A DNA stretch of 27,850 nucleotides from a virus. The position numbers were made by a program, and so were the translations under genes. The stretch covers positions 1 through 27,850 of the IMG/VR virus record IMGVR_UViG_3300007276_000231; one strand, written 5' to 3'. The notes under the pieces are model-generated. The model searched no databases, had not been told where the DNA came from, and saw nothing but the letters and a program-made list of their open reading frames with translations. Below are positions 1-8,430 of the stretch, one piece after another (position 1 is the stretch's first letter; each line of letters starts with the position of its first letter).

Positions 1-2379
1 CGCTGCCGTGGCATCGCGCACAAATGCAACCGTTGACCAGACGCGGCTGGTGTACTTCGCGCCCAAGTCGATTGCAGCCGTGCCTGTCGCCGTCGCAAAT
101 TCATAAATGCCTTCAATCGGCGCTGTTCCGCCCAGTGCCACGCTTTCAATGGCTAGGAATGACGTGTCAACCACTTCCGTGTCGGTCTTTGTGCCTGTGA
201 ATGTTGTGTGTTCGTCGATGTCCTCAATGACATTCAGACCCTGAATTGACAGAATGTTTGTCGTAACAGAAGGCGGGGCGGGCGATGCGTTGCCTGTCTT
301 GTCGTATGCCTGCACAAAATAGGTTCCAGATCGGGCCGCGATTGAAACGCTGGTGGCTGGGCGCGCAATCTTATCGACTACCGTTGTGGCTTCGTCGAAG
401 TTCGCGCCCGTCAGCTTTGATGAATGCCGCACCCGATAATGCGACAAGTCCAAATCAGGGGAAGCAGTCCAAGCAAGGTGCGCGTTGCCGTCAACTACGC
501 TGATGCGGAAGTCCGTCACATCGGAGGGCGCGTCGCTAAACGCGGAAACAAGGAAATCGTCAGTTTGCGCCCAAGCGGATCGCACGCCGAACGTGTTGAT
601 GGTGCGCGCCCTGACATCGTAAAGCACATCTTGCACGTCCAAGGCTTCGAACTTGCCGCCGCTGGCAAGGCCCAAATTCGTCCATTCGGTGTCGGTAGAT
701 TGGCGAAACTCGACCTCAAAGGTGTCGATAAATCCAGCGGTTGATGCGGTGCAGCTCACAATCAATGCGCCCGACACTTTTTGGTTCTGCAATCGCAGCT
801 CGCTTGACAGCGCAATGGTCGGGATAGACGCGATGAAAGCGTCAGGCAATGACGTGTCATCAGCCGTGAAATCAGCCTCATCAACATTGCTGTCCCAATC
901 GAACACCGCTTCGGATATTTCGCGCAGCGTCATTTCAACCAGCGGTTCGCCTTCTTCGCCAATCGCTAAAATCCAACTGACGCACTCGAATGTTTTGTTA
1001 GTCCAGCCCCACCGCTCATAAGTCAGGTTAATCACTTCACCGATTGCCACGTCCATTGCGTTCAATCCGAAAGCCGCGTTGACAGTCATTTGTTGGCGGT
1101 TGCGATAAAGCGCAATTTTGGCAATGCGCTGACAACGCGCGGGGCTGTCCGACATCAGCAGGTTCAAATCGGCAAGGTTTTCGACGGCGTTATCCTCTGC
1201 GACAAAACCAGCGCCAACCAGCGCAGGATAGCTTGTCGGTTGCCACTTGCTTGCTTCTGAACGCCATAGCCCGATTACGCCGTTAAAGTTTGACGAGCGG
1301 GGTATTTTTGGCGACACCGAAAGCGATCCGCGCAAATCGTCAGCAATCAGCGTTTTAGTTGGTGCAGTCCAATCGCCGGGGACTGACGACCATTGCCCCT
1401 GCGCATAGGCGGGGAAGCCTGCCATGTGGGTGTGAATGGTTGTTACGACTTCTTTCGGGGAACTTTCCGTGGAAAACGACCCGTTGACGGTGTAGCGGGC
1501 TTCTGTGCCGCCCGTGACTGTCACAACTTCATCGCAGACAGCCGCAGCTGCGATATATGCCGTGTCGTTGACTGCCGTTGATGCCGCTTGCAGGCCATAG
1601 GCGCTGGTAAAGTAATCACGCGCAACGAGCGCCGCGTTGTCTGTCCATTCAGTGACCAACGTTGACGGGTTATATATCTTCTTGCCTTTGACCTTTGCAG
1701 TGACAACGGGAACGCCATTCGGGAACGCATCGCGGTCAAATTCAAAACGGACATAAATATAACAAATGCCGCTCGCCTTGTGGTCCGCCGTCCATTGCTT
1801 TTCTGTCTCCAAGGACGCTGTGCGGCTCACCAGATTGGTGTCTGCCGCTTGTGCATCCGTGCCAAGGTGAACACGCATCACGGCCTTGCCTGCCCATTTG
1901 CTAGGGGCTGTGATGGAGACTTCGCCCGCCGTCACGTCGCCGTCTAGTGTCAGCGCTTCGTCGTCAATATAAATCGTTGTGATGCCGTCGCATTCGTGTC
2001 CGGCAAGCGCAATGCAGCGGTGTAGGTATTTGTTGCCGTTCGTCACGCTGTCAAAGAACACAACGCCGCCGACAACCGTTTCGCCATATATAATCGCGTG
2101 AGCATTTGCCCCGCCGCGTGCGTTGACTGTATAGCCGCTGTCGGCCTGCCGCGCGGGCTTGGGAGAAAGCAGATTGAGAGCAAAGCCAAGCGCCGCCGTG
2201 ACAACGAAGTGCGTCAGGAATGTTCCCGCGCCACCGATAAGAAAACCACCAATGAATGCGCCTGTCGTCGCCGCTGTGGATACGGTAGAAATCAGCGCCA
2301 TCGTCAAAGTCACAGGGTCGGCCTGCAACTGTGTTGCGGCAAGGCAAAAGAAAATCGCAATATAAATCAAACGCGCCAT
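1..2379 (-). CDS. Central tail fibre / host-specificity protein (lambda gpJ-like), C-terminus cut by window edge
   Basis: The frame stays open from an ATG at 2379 to the left edge (793 codons, no stop), so the gene is incomplete. It sits last in the tail-tip cluster, where siphophages encode the central fibre that contacts the host. The N-terminus starts MARLIYIAIFFCLAATQ, resembles a signal peptide, and is followed by Gly/Ala-rich hydrophobic stretches at about residues 25-75. A J-like core follows, including IYNPSTLVTEW near residue 235. Near residues 615-660 lies a fibronectin type III-like repeat (DVTDFRISVVDG, HLAWTASPDLDLSHYRVRHS). The start overlaps the preceding peptidase-like gene by 13 nt. 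The tail-tip role rests on position plus fold-like features; receptor identity cannot be read. Confidence 0.85.
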   Translation of the reverse strand, partial: MARLIYIAIFFCLAATQLQADPVTLTMALISTVSTAATTGAFIGGFLIGGAGTFLTHFVVTAALGFALNLLSPKPARQADSGYTVNARGGANAHAIIYGETVVGGVVFFDSVTNGNKYLHRCIALAGHECDGITTIYIDDEALTLDGDVTAGEVSITAPSKWAGKAVMRVHLGTDAQAADTNLVSRTASLETEKQWTADHKASGICYIYVRFEFDRDAFPNGVPVVTAKVKGKKIYNPSTLVTEWTDNAALVARDYFTSAYGLQAASTAVNDTAYIAAAAVCDEVVTVTGGTEARYTVNGSFSTESSPKEVVTTIHTHMAGFPAYAQGQWSSVPGDWTAPTKTLIADDLRGSLSVSPKIPRSSNFNGVIGLWRSEASKWQPTSYPALVGAGFVAEDNAVENLADLNLLMSDSPARCQRIAKIALYRNRQQMTVNAAFGLNAMDVAIGEVINLTYERWGWTNKTFECVSWILAIGEEGEPLVEMTLREISEAVFDWDSNVDEADFTADDTSLPDAFIASIPTIALSSELRLQNQKVSGALIVSCTASTAGFIDTFEVEFRQSTDTEWTNLGLASGGKFEALDVQDVLYDVRARTINTFGVRSAWAQTDDFLVSAFSDAPSDVTDFRISVVDGNAHLAWTASPDLDLSHYRVRHSSKLTGANFDEATTVVDKIARPATSVSIAARSGTYFVQAYDKTGNASPAPPSVTTNILSIQGLNVIEDIDEHTTFTGTKTDTEVVDTSFLAIESVALGGTAPIEGIYEFATATGTAAIDLGAKYTSRVWSTVAFVRDATAA

Positions 2380-2795
2380 GCAAATTCCCCTGCCCCTGCG
2401 GGTAACACTTCAATGCCTTCATAGCCGACAAAGGCCGCGCTGTCGCCGTCAATGCAAACGCCGAGCGCATATCCTGTCGCCATTTTCTGCGCCAGCATCG
2501 CAACAATCATGCCGCGCTCTGGATTGCGGAAAACCCGCGTCAGGCGCTCGTCAATCAATTCCGTGCCGCTGTATAGCTTGCGCTTTTTCATTTCGGCCAG
2601 ATATTCGCGCTTGGCTTCCATTGCTGTGAAGGCCCGCTTAACCAAATCATCGCAGTAGCCGAAGCCTGTCATGGCGTTGTGCGCCCCGTTGGTGAATGAC
2701 AGACAGTCATGCTTGCCCCATTCAAACGGCGTGTGACCGACTGCAAGCAGATATGCATCAAGGCGCAAGGACCAGTTTGGCAAAAGTGCGGTCAT
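2367..2795 (-). CDS. Tail-tip assembly protein with cysteine-peptidase-like N-terminus (DUF6950/NlpC-P60-like)
   Basis: This 142-aa protein resembles the small peptidase-like proteins that siphophages place just before the central fibre gene (equivalent to lambda gpK). The supporting motif is FEWGKHDCLSF, a Cys preceded by Asp in an early helix. A C-terminal half with GYALGVCIDGDSAAFVGYEG could carry the beta-strand part of the fold, but a clear catalytic His was not identified. The ATG at 2795 overlaps the upstream stop as ATGA, which favours it over a GTG at 2810. A G-rich stretch (GGGGCAAGGGG) precedes it. The likely role is in tail-tip assembly or local cell-wall cleavage during DNA entry; the enzymatic activity is inferred. 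Confidence 0.7.
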   Translation of the reverse strand: MTALLPNWSLRLDAYLLAVGHTPFEWGKHDCLSFTNGAHNAMTGFGYCDDLVKRAFTAMEAKREYLAEMKKRKLYSGTELIDERLTRVFRNPERGMIVAMLAQKMATGYALGVCIDGDSAAFVGYEGIEVLPAGAGEFAWRV

Positions 2796-3340
2796 CGCCC
2801 CTTGCCCCACGGCAAATTCTGGTTGCCCAGCGACGTGACGAAATCAAACGCCCGGTCATCAGGAAAGCGGGATTTCTGCGAGGCGGATGTGTAATAACGC
2901 TGCACAACGCGGTCCAGCATTTCCATGTCGTTTTCAATCGCAAGGCCAATCGTGCTGGATGTTGGCGTGTCCTCAACCTGCATGGTGTTCATCTTGCCGC
3001 TGAACAAAACCATCTGGTCGTCGCTATCCATCAATCCAATCAGCGACGTGAACGGACGGCCTTGGAATTGCTCTGTCAGCGCCAGCGAAATCAGTGTGGC
3101 ATCAATGCCCGACAGCGTGACGGTTTGCCCGCGACTTTCGACGTTTGATGTTTCGACGGTTTCCGACAAGCCAAGCAGATTGCCCGCGCCCTGATACGTC
3201 TTTGCCCCAATTGTGCGTTCGCCAATGCCTGACCACAAGAACACGTCGCCGCTGTCAAATTCGGCTTCGACATAAAGCACGAAATCAACCACGCCTTGTT
3301 GAAATGCTGTGAGAATGGCGGCAGGGACAACGCGGCTCAT
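2792..3340 (-). CDS. Tail-tip / baseplate hub protein (DUF2163-like)
   Basis: A 182-aa protein in the slot of lambda gpL, between a distal-tail-type protein and the peptidase-like protein. It is rich in beta-strand patterns (VDFVLYVEAEFDSGDVFLWSG). The C-terminal SRFPDDRAFDFVTSL matches the conserved (Y/F)PGDR.F.FV-type ending I associate with DUF2163-like hub proteins. It starts with ATG in an ATGA overlap with the upstream stop and ends in an ATGA overlap with the next gene, so the three tail-tip genes are translationally coupled. No catalytic residues are evident and the role is structural. The exact family assignment is from memory and moderately certain. Confidence 0.7.
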   Translation of the reverse strand: MSRVVPAAILTAFQQGVVDFVLYVEAEFDSGDVFLWSGIGERTIGAKTYQGAGNLLGLSETVETSNVESRGQTVTLSGIDATLISLALTEQFQGRPFTSLIGLMDSDDQMVLFSGKMNTMQVEDTPTSSTIGLAIENDMEMLDRVVQRYYTSASQKSRFPDDRAFDFVTSLGNQNLPWGKGR

Positions 3341-3957
3341 AGCGCTTCAATCATGCTGAACGCATGTCCGTAGATGCCGGGGTGTTCCACCTGATAGCTT
3401 GCCGTGGGGCTTGCTAGGCGGAAAAGGCCAGATGCCCCGGATACAATCACTGTGGCCCCATCGGCGGGGGAGGACCGCAGGTTAGGCCAAATGTCGAGCG
3501 TCACGTTCCCGCTGCCATCCGTGTTTGCATCCGAGACAACTTTGTGAAGCCGCGTTGTTGATGCGCTTCCCAATTGAATGAAATCGCCAGCCAATAGCCA
3601 GCCCGTGACGTTTGTCGTTGCGCCCCTGATTGCGAGTTCCGCGCCCGTTTGGCTTGCCCCGTCAACGACAGGCGTGCCGCCAATAGCTCCGCGCGGCAAT
3701 GCAGCGTCAGGCGGGGTGAATGTAAACGTCCCCTTGCGCCCGTCTAGCTTGAGCAGGAACCCGTCGAATTGCGCCGCCTCTGCCCGCTCAAGCGGCGGCA
3801 TCGTGACATCAGCCTCCCAACGCTGGCCCGCATGGCGCACAACTTGCTGCGCGAGCGTAAAGCCAGACTGCGATAGTGCATCAACGCGCATGGCTCGCCA
3901 GTTGAGCGACATCACGCCGCGTACTGTCGGAAACGCAATTGGATATGTAATCGCCAT
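3337..3957 (-). CDS. Distal tail / minor tail protein (gpM-like position)
   Basis: A 206-aa protein immediately after the tape measure gene, with no spacer: its ATG at 3957 directly abuts the TAA of the tape measure gene. It has no cysteine-rich or enzymatic motif. The N-terminal half (SLNWRAMRVDALSQSGFTLAQQ, then FDGFLLKLDGRKGTFTFTPPD) looks like a beta-rich ring protein. The middle (GDFIQLGSASTTRLHKVV) resembles a small OB/beta-barrel insertion. The position and fold pattern match distal tail proteins that cap the tail tube below the tape measure. It is part of the ATGA-coupled tail-tip cluster. The specific function is inferred from synteny. Confidence 0.65.
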   Translation of the reverse strand: MAITYPIAFPTVRGVMSLNWRAMRVDALSQSGFTLAQQVVRHAGQRWEADVTMPPLERAEAAQFDGFLLKLDGRKGTFTFTPPDAALPRGAIGGTPVVDGASQTGAELAIRGATTNVTGWLLAGDFIQLGSASTTRLHKVVSDANTDGSGNVTLDIWPNLRSSPADGATVIVSGASGLFRLASPTASYQVEHPGIYGHAFSMIEAL

Positions 3958-6453
3958 TTACATCGCGCCCCTTTTTCTTTCATCCCGCACGGCGGCGAGT
4001 GTCATTTGTTTGAGTTGCGGCATACGCTTGGCAAGCACCCGGTCAATGTCGCCGTCACCCATTGCGTTGATGGTGATGTGCTGCACGACTTCTGTGCTGC
4101 CGCCACCGCCCGCCGCTTTGACGCCTAGTTTGCCGTCAGGGCCGCGTGACAGGGGCATGATTGCTTCGGGGCCCGCTTCACCCATCAAACCCATGCCCTT
4201 GGCCATAGGGAACATGGTTGGCTTGTCCACGATGCCACCAGTGGCGAATGGAATGACGTTGCCGCCACTGAATGCGTCGCCGTTGGCTTCTGCCGTGATA
4301 GGTGCGCCACCCGTTGCGCCCGATATAAGATTGCCAAGCAATCCCGCAAAGCCCGTGTTTGCAGAACCGCCGCCGACTTTAAAACTGCCGACGAGTTGCT
4401 GAACCACAAGCACATCATAAAGTTGTGCGATAATGTCGCGGGCCATATCGCGGAATGCGTCTTTTGCTTTCTTTGTGCCATCAACGATTGACGTAAGGCC
4501 GCTGCCAATAGTGCCTGCAATCCCGTTGGCTATGGTTTCTGCCGTTGCCCAAGCCGCTGCGTTTGCATCTGCCCACTTGTCCATCATGGTTTGAATTGCC
4601 GACGATACGCCGTTCGTTATTGTATCGGCTGTTTCAGTTGCTGCCGCACCCGCGCCCGCGATTGCTCGCGTTAACTGTTCGGCTTCTTCGATTGGCATAG
4701 TTGTCCCGCCCAACTGAACCATCCCATTTTCGGCTTTTGCTATCGCGTCTTTAAGCAATTTGATATTTTCAGCCGCCGTCTTGACCGCGTTTGACACGTC
4801 TTCGTCAAAGACATTATCCATCATTTCTGACATCAAATTCAATGCTGCGACTGCGCTCAATTCTTGTTCTTCTATTGCAGCAAGGTTCCTTAGTGCGTCA
4901 CCACCTACGTCCGGGCGTTGTGATATGGACTGCCTTTGCTCAACTGCGCCTTGATACTGCCCCAATGCGCTTTGATAAGCGTCTGTTCCCATCGCCAACG
5001 CACGGTTTTCAGCCATGACAGCCTTGGCGGTTTCATAGTGCGCTTGTGCCTGAACTAGCTTCTGGTTGGCGATTTGCACTGATACTTGTTGCGCGATTTG
5101 CAAATCCGTATTTAGAGTAGCAATTGCCCTCAATTCCGCATCAGCCGAAAGAACTACGTTGTCCATCGCTAGGTCAAGCAATTCTTGCTGTTTCCGCGCT
5201 TCATCCGAATTTGTGATTAAATCGCGGAACCAAGAACCAGCCTTGCCGATCAAATCAGCAAGTTTTGCTGCCTTGTCGTAAACGGCTTCAAACACGCGCA
5301 CCAATCCTTCAAGGACAGGGACGACCACGCGCAAAAGCAACGTGCCTAGCTTTTCAAAGATGTTCCAAGCCTTTTGGATGGCAACGGTCAATCGCGTATT
5401 CAGCAATGCGGCTATCTTTTCATAGGCCGCATCAGCCGCGCCCGCTGCGCTCGCTTGCGCAATCATGCTATCTGTAAGTGGTTTTCCGTCATTGGCAGTT
5501 AATGCCAAGACCGCGCCCAATGCTTCGACCGATCCGAATAGCTTTGCCATTTCGTCGCTATTGCCGCCCGTCTTGATGCGAATGTCATCAAGAAATGCGG
5601 GCAGGCCGACCGCTTCAAGTTGCGCAGAATTAAATTCAATCCCCAACCTTTCCGCTGCATCTGCGGCCTCTTGGGTGGGTCGAATAACCCCTGACAAAAT
5701 TCCGCGCAAGCCAGTGATAGCCATTGAAGTCGAAAGGCCGTTCTTTGTCAGCGCAGCCGTTGCCCCCACCACTTCATCAAACCCGACGCCCATTTGCGCC
5801 GCGATAGGCACAACCTGCCCCAATGAACTAGCCAATTCGTCAATTGTTGTCTTGCCGAATTTGACGCCAGTGAACAGCGTATCGGATACCTGTTCAGCCG
5901 TTAGGCCCGTTCCTGCATAAGCATTAACGGCAGTTGAAAGCACATCGACAGCCGTGGCGGTATTTGACACGCCGCCGACAGCCAAGCGGTTCGCCACGTC
6001 AAGCTGTGCTGCCGCATCCGCAACCGATCCAGCGCCCGCCGAAATTGCCTGATAAAATGCTTCGACCTGTTGCGTGGTTGAACCGCCGAACTGGTTTGAC
6101 ATCTTATATGCTTCATCGCGCATCAACTCCATTTCGGCAGTTGTGCCAGCGATTAGCGTTGACGCTTCACCCAGCGCGGCATCTAGTTTTTTAGCACCTG
6201 AGAAACCAGCGACGGCAGCAGCCGCAAAGCCCAGCGCAACAGTCGTCAGTGCAACCATTGAGACCGATGCAGCACCAGCGGCCAAACCAACCTTAGAAAG
6301 CCCGCCGCCTAACGCTTTGGAACGCCCGTGAACGCCGTCCATTGCCTTATCAGTTTTGCGGGCTTCTCGTGTGATGCCGTTCAACTCGCGCTTGACAACT
6401 GCGGCCCCGCGTTTCGCGCCCGATGGATCGATGTCGATGGATAAGCGAGCCAT
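3958..6453 (-). CDS. Tail tape measure protein
   Basis: The 831-aa product is the longest in the window and sets tail length. Residues about 90-310 match the TP901-type tape measure core (YKMSNQFGGSTTQQVEAFYQ, GKTTIDELASSLGQVVPIAA, TKNGLSTSMAITGLRGI). A hydrophobic Ala/Val-rich segment near residues 55-85 and another around the LLRVVVPVLEGLVRVFEAVY stretch are the membrane-active type seen in these proteins. The C-terminal part has the lambda-like AFRDMARDIIAQLYDVLVVQ segment and the GEAGPEAIMPL motif. At about 0.15 nm per residue, a general rule for the family, the tail would be roughly 120 nm. Its ATG abuts the TAA of the chaperone extension, so translation is coupled. Confidence 0.95.
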   Translation of the reverse strand: MARLSIDIDPSGAKRGAAVVKRELNGITREARKTDKAMDGVHGRSKALGGGLSKVGLAAGAASVSMVALTTVALGFAAAAVAGFSGAKKLDAALGEASTLIAGTTAEMELMRDEAYKMSNQFGGSTTQQVEAFYQAISAGAGSVADAAAQLDVANRLAVGGVSNTATAVDVLSTAVNAYAGTGLTAEQVSDTLFTGVKFGKTTIDELASSLGQVVPIAAQMGVGFDEVVGATAALTKNGLSTSMAITGLRGILSGVIRPTQEAADAAERLGIEFNSAQLEAVGLPAFLDDIRIKTGGNSDEMAKLFGSVEALGAVLALTANDGKPLTDSMIAQASAAGAADAAYEKIAALLNTRLTVAIQKAWNIFEKLGTLLLRVVVPVLEGLVRVFEAVYDKAAKLADLIGKAGSWFRDLITNSDEARKQQELLDLAMDNVVLSADAELRAIATLNTDLQIAQQVSVQIANQKLVQAQAHYETAKAVMAENRALAMGTDAYQSALGQYQGAVEQRQSISQRPDVGGDALRNLAAIEEQELSAVAALNLMSEMMDNVFDEDVSNAVKTAAENIKLLKDAIAKAENGMVQLGGTTMPIEEAEQLTRAIAGAGAAATETADTITNGVSSAIQTMMDKWADANAAAWATAETIANGIAGTIGSGLTSIVDGTKKAKDAFRDMARDIIAQLYDVLVVQQLVGSFKVGGGSANTGFAGLLGNLISGATGGAPITAEANGDAFSGGNVIPFATGGIVDKPTMFPMAKGMGLMGEAGPEAIMPLSRGPDGKLGVKAAGGGGSTEVVQHITINAMGDGDIDRVLAKRMPQLKQMTLAAVRDERKRGAM

Positions 6454-6786
6454 TTATTTCACCTTCGGGTTGACGTAAGTTCTGTAAGCATCATCCATCT
6501 TTTGCACCAATCGGGCAATCTGCTTTCGCAATTCAAAGCAGGCAACCCCAGCTAGGTCACAATATGCCGCAATTTCTGACAAATGGATAGCTTCCGCGAC
6601 AATGTACTCACGCCCCTCGCGTCCGTATCGTTTGCCATAACTGCGGCTTGATGTGGTCATCGCAAATGCTTCCCAAATGATAACCAGACCCGGCAGCAGG
6701 TCTGGTTCGTCTTGTAGCGATTTAGTCAATTCGCCGCGTTCTAGCGACCGATCAACCAAGAACTGATAATCCTTGCCCCACTCCAA
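6454..6786 (-). CDS. Tail assembly chaperone, T-type extension (made by -1 frameshift from the upstream gene)
   Basis: This frame lies between the first chaperone gene and the tape measure, where siphophages encode the gpT part of a gpG-gpGT pair. Its only nearby independent start is a TTG at 6786 with no clear ribosome site. The frame is open upstream through a slippery heptamer (6810-6816). A -1 shift there joins the upstream 146 residues to 118 residues starting LIDVLLWQLEWGKDYQF, giving a 264-aa fusion. The extension is helical with basic and aromatic residues (SRSYGKRYGREGREYIVAEA) and ends NPKVK. The family role is to hold the tape measure while tube protein polymerises. As an independent gene it is doubtful; as a fused extension it is likely. 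Confidence 0.85.
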   Translation of the reverse strand: MEWGKDYQFLVDRSLERGELTKSLQDEPDLLPGLVIIWEAFAMTTSSRSYGKRYGREGREYIVAEAIHLSEIAAYCDLAGVACFELRKQIARLVQKMDDAYRTYVNPKVK

Positions 6787-6806
6787 CTGCCAGAGCAGGA
6801 CATCAA

Positions 6807-7247
6807 TTAGTTTTTTGCGGCGGCGGCTTCTTCCTCTTTTGCGAAAAGTGCAGTGTTTGCCATGTCACCTGTTAATTCAGTCACGACTTGACCCAAGACA
6901 GGCAATGAAAACAAATACAAGAAAGTCTCGCGCGTTGACTTGAACGGCTTGCCGCCGTCGCCCGTGGCAGTCGTTGACCAAGAAATAATCAGAATGTCAT
7001 GGATCATGCCGAGGAACGTCTTTTCGTTTTCCTTTTCGACATCATCATTCGCAGACTTTACACCGCGCAAAGCAATCGCTTTCTTGCTTTCAAATGCCCG
7101 CATCGCGGCTTTCCACGTCGCGTTTTCAGTTCCCGCCATCCTTGTTTGGAACGTAAACGAACCAAGAGAAGTGGTGTATTTCAACTCAATTCCCGTATCC
7201 AGCGCAATGCCCATGTCGGGCGGTGTGTAGCCATCAAGTTTCATCAT
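6807..7247 (-). CDS. Tail assembly chaperone, G-type (upstream partner of the frameshift)
   Basis: A 146-aa protein between the tail tube module and the tape measure gene, the fixed position of the first tail chaperone. It begins MMKLDGYTPPDMGIALDTG and ends in an acidic, Ala-rich tail (KEEEAAAAKN) encoded over the slippery site. A ribosome site AAGGAA lies about 10 nt before the ATG at 7247; a second ATG follows directly at 7244. The product itself should be abundant; a minor fraction of ribosomes would shift to make the longer G-T fusion. It does not go into the finished virion in the known systems. Assignment rests on position, size and the frameshift site more than on sequence similarity. 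Confidence 0.85.
   Translation of the reverse strand: MMKLDGYTPPDMGIALDTGIELKYTTSLGSFTFQTRMAGTENATWKAAMRAFESKKAIALRGVKSANDDVEKENEKTFLGMIHDILIISWSTTATGDGGKPFKSTRETFLYLFSLPVLGQVVTELTGDMANTALFAKEEEAAAAKN
6810..6816 (-). promoter_or_regulatory. Programmed -1 ribosomal frameshift site (A AAA AAC)
   Basis: On the minus strand the last codons of the first chaperone gene read GCA AAA AAC TAA. The heptamer A AAA AAC is in the exact zero-frame phase needed for tandem -1 slippage, and the zero-frame stop follows immediately. After slippage the -1 frame continues CTA ATT GAT and on into the downstream frame. A purine-rich GAGGAAGAAG (6827-6836) lies about 10-15 nt upstream and could act like the internal Shine-Dalgarno stimulator of dnaX. 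A weak 4-bp hairpin (6787-6798) lies downstream. Frameshifting in this gene pair is well established for siphophages. Confidence 0.88.
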
Positions 7248-7274
7248 CTTAGAATTCCTTTGTAGGGTTTAGGT

Positions 7275-7306
7275 GGGGACTGCGCACCCCTACAGAGCGC
7301 AGCCCC
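7275..7306 (-). other. Intercistronic hairpin between the 54-aa gene and the tail chaperone gene
   Basis: The 70-nt gap holds a stem of CTGCGC (7280-7285) with GCGCAG (7297-7302), extended past one bulged base by GGGG (7275-7278) with CCCC (7303-7306), around an 11-nt loop. It begins 12 nt after the stop of the 54-aa gene. No T-run follows on the minus strand, so it is not a standard intrinsic terminator. It may act as an attenuator, RNA processing point or 3' stabiliser lowering chaperone output relative to tube protein. Confidence 0.5.
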
Positions 7307-7318
7307 CGATTTGACGCA

Positions 7319-7483
7319 TCAAATTTCCGTAGGGGGTTCCTCGACAAGAGCCACAAGGCCCTTTTCCACCAGCTTTGCATCTGCCACATAATCGGCAGTC
7401 AAAACCACTGTGTCATTCTTGGCGAAATCCACGGGAGCGCCTTTCGGATACCCCGTGAAACTCTTTTCAACTTTGACCTTCAT
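7319..7483 (-). CDS. Small tail-module protein, 54 aa, function unknown
   Basis: A 54-aa frame starting ATG at 7483 and ending TGA at 7319. The ATG shares one base with the TAA of the tail tube gene (TAATG), so translation is very likely coupled to it. The sequence begins MKVKVEKSFTGYPKGAPVDF and continues with alternating hydrophobic residues (TVVLTADYVADAKLVEKGLV), suggesting a compact beta/alpha fold, and ends in an acidic PPTEI tail. Small genes of this kind between tube and chaperone genes occur in other phages, but I do not recognise a characterised one. It may be a small virion or tail-assembly component. Coupling, base composition like its neighbours and a filled operon gap support it being real. 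Confidence 0.75.
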   Translation of the reverse strand: MKVKVEKSFTGYPKGAPVDFAKNDTVVLTADYVADAKLVEKGLVALVEEPPTEI

Positions 7484-8415
7484 TAGACAACGGCCCGCGT
7501 GATTTGCACGGTGCCACTGATGCCGCTGTCATACTGGCCCATGAAATCAACATCAAAGGCCACGTCATTGCCGTTGCCGCCGCTGGTCGGGTCGCCCGAC
7601 ATCAGCTTTGCAACAGGGATTGACAGCGTGTATTTTTCGCCAGTGACAGAGCCGAGAGGAACAGCAATCGCAATTGATGTGTGGTTTTTAATCGCGTTGT
7701 ATTCATCGATGCTGTCGAAGTAGAGGCCGAGCGTTCCCGATACGGTGAACTGCCCAAGCGCAACGCCCGCCAAATCATCAGAACCAATCTGCAACTGTTC
7801 GCGGTTTTGGCTGTTGATTTGCAGGTTCATCGACTTGATGGCAGGCAACGTCAGGCCGCTTGCGGTGATTGTGCCGATGTAGGTGCCTGATGGCATCACT
7901 TCCTCGGTTGTCGCCGCTGTATAGGTCGCGCCCGAGATGATTGCCGCCGCTGCCGCATCGGAACCCATGCCGAGAATGTCAAAAGACACGCCAATCGGGG
8001 CGCGGGGTTGCATGTCGATGGTCACGCCGTTGATAAAGCACCCCCGGTAGCGGACATATCCGAAAGAGGCAGAACCGAAATCAAACGTCTTTTCAATCGT
8101 GAATGATTTGCGGTCGGTGCCGTTTGTCAGAACGTTTGTAGACCAAGTGCCGCGCATTGCAGCCTCAAGGAAATCGTCAAACGTGCCATACGAAAATTCG
8201 CCATCAATCCCGCCGCTGATGCTTTCGCCCGCTGCGATGATGTCCGCAAGGTTCTTGTCAGAACGGATTTCATTTGATTGCAGCGAGTTTTTCGCCGCCG
8301 TCAGGCTTTCCGACGTATAGCGCAACACCTGCAAGGCTGGTGTGGCCGGGGTTGTCCCTTCGGTTACTTCGGCAATATAGGCAAGCCGGGTGCCGTCACT
8401 TTCTGCAATGGTCAT
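7483..8415 (-). CDS. Major tail tube protein
   Basis: A 310-aa protein in the canonical tube position, after the tail terminator and before the tail chaperones. The N-terminus (DGTRLAYIAEVTEGTTPATPA, then TSESLTAAKNSLQSNEIRSD) is typical of siphophage tube proteins, where a short arm is followed by the beta-sandwich ring domain. SGGIDGEFSYGTFDDFLEAA and the later QINSQNREQLQIGS and GQFTVSGTLGLYF segments fit the same family. Tube proteins polymerise as hexameric rings around the tape measure. A strong ribosome site (AAGGAG) lies about 10 nt upstream of the ATG at 8415, as expected for an abundant product. The downstream 54-aa gene overlaps its stop. Confidence 0.9.
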   Translation of the reverse strand: MTIAESDGTRLAYIAEVTEGTTPATPALQVLRYTSESLTAAKNSLQSNEIRSDKNLADIIAAGESISGGIDGEFSYGTFDDFLEAAMRGTWSTNVLTNGTDRKSFTIEKTFDFGSASFGYVRYRGCFINGVTIDMQPRAPIGVSFDILGMGSDAAAAAIISGATYTAATTEEVMPSGTYIGTITASGLTLPAIKSMNLQINSQNREQLQIGSDDLAGVALGQFTVSGTLGLYFDSIDEYNAIKNHTSIAIAVPLGSVTGEKYTLSIPVAKLMSGDPTSGGNGNDVAFDVDFMGQYDSGISGTVQITRAVV

Positions 8416-8430
8416 TTGATGACACTCCTT

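Noticed and set aside
3578-4402. Plus-strand open frame of 274 codons
   Set aside because: It is antisense to the distal tail and tape measure genes, is Pro/Ser/Ala-rich as expected from reversed G/C-rich codons, and breaks the operon direction. It is a shadow frame.
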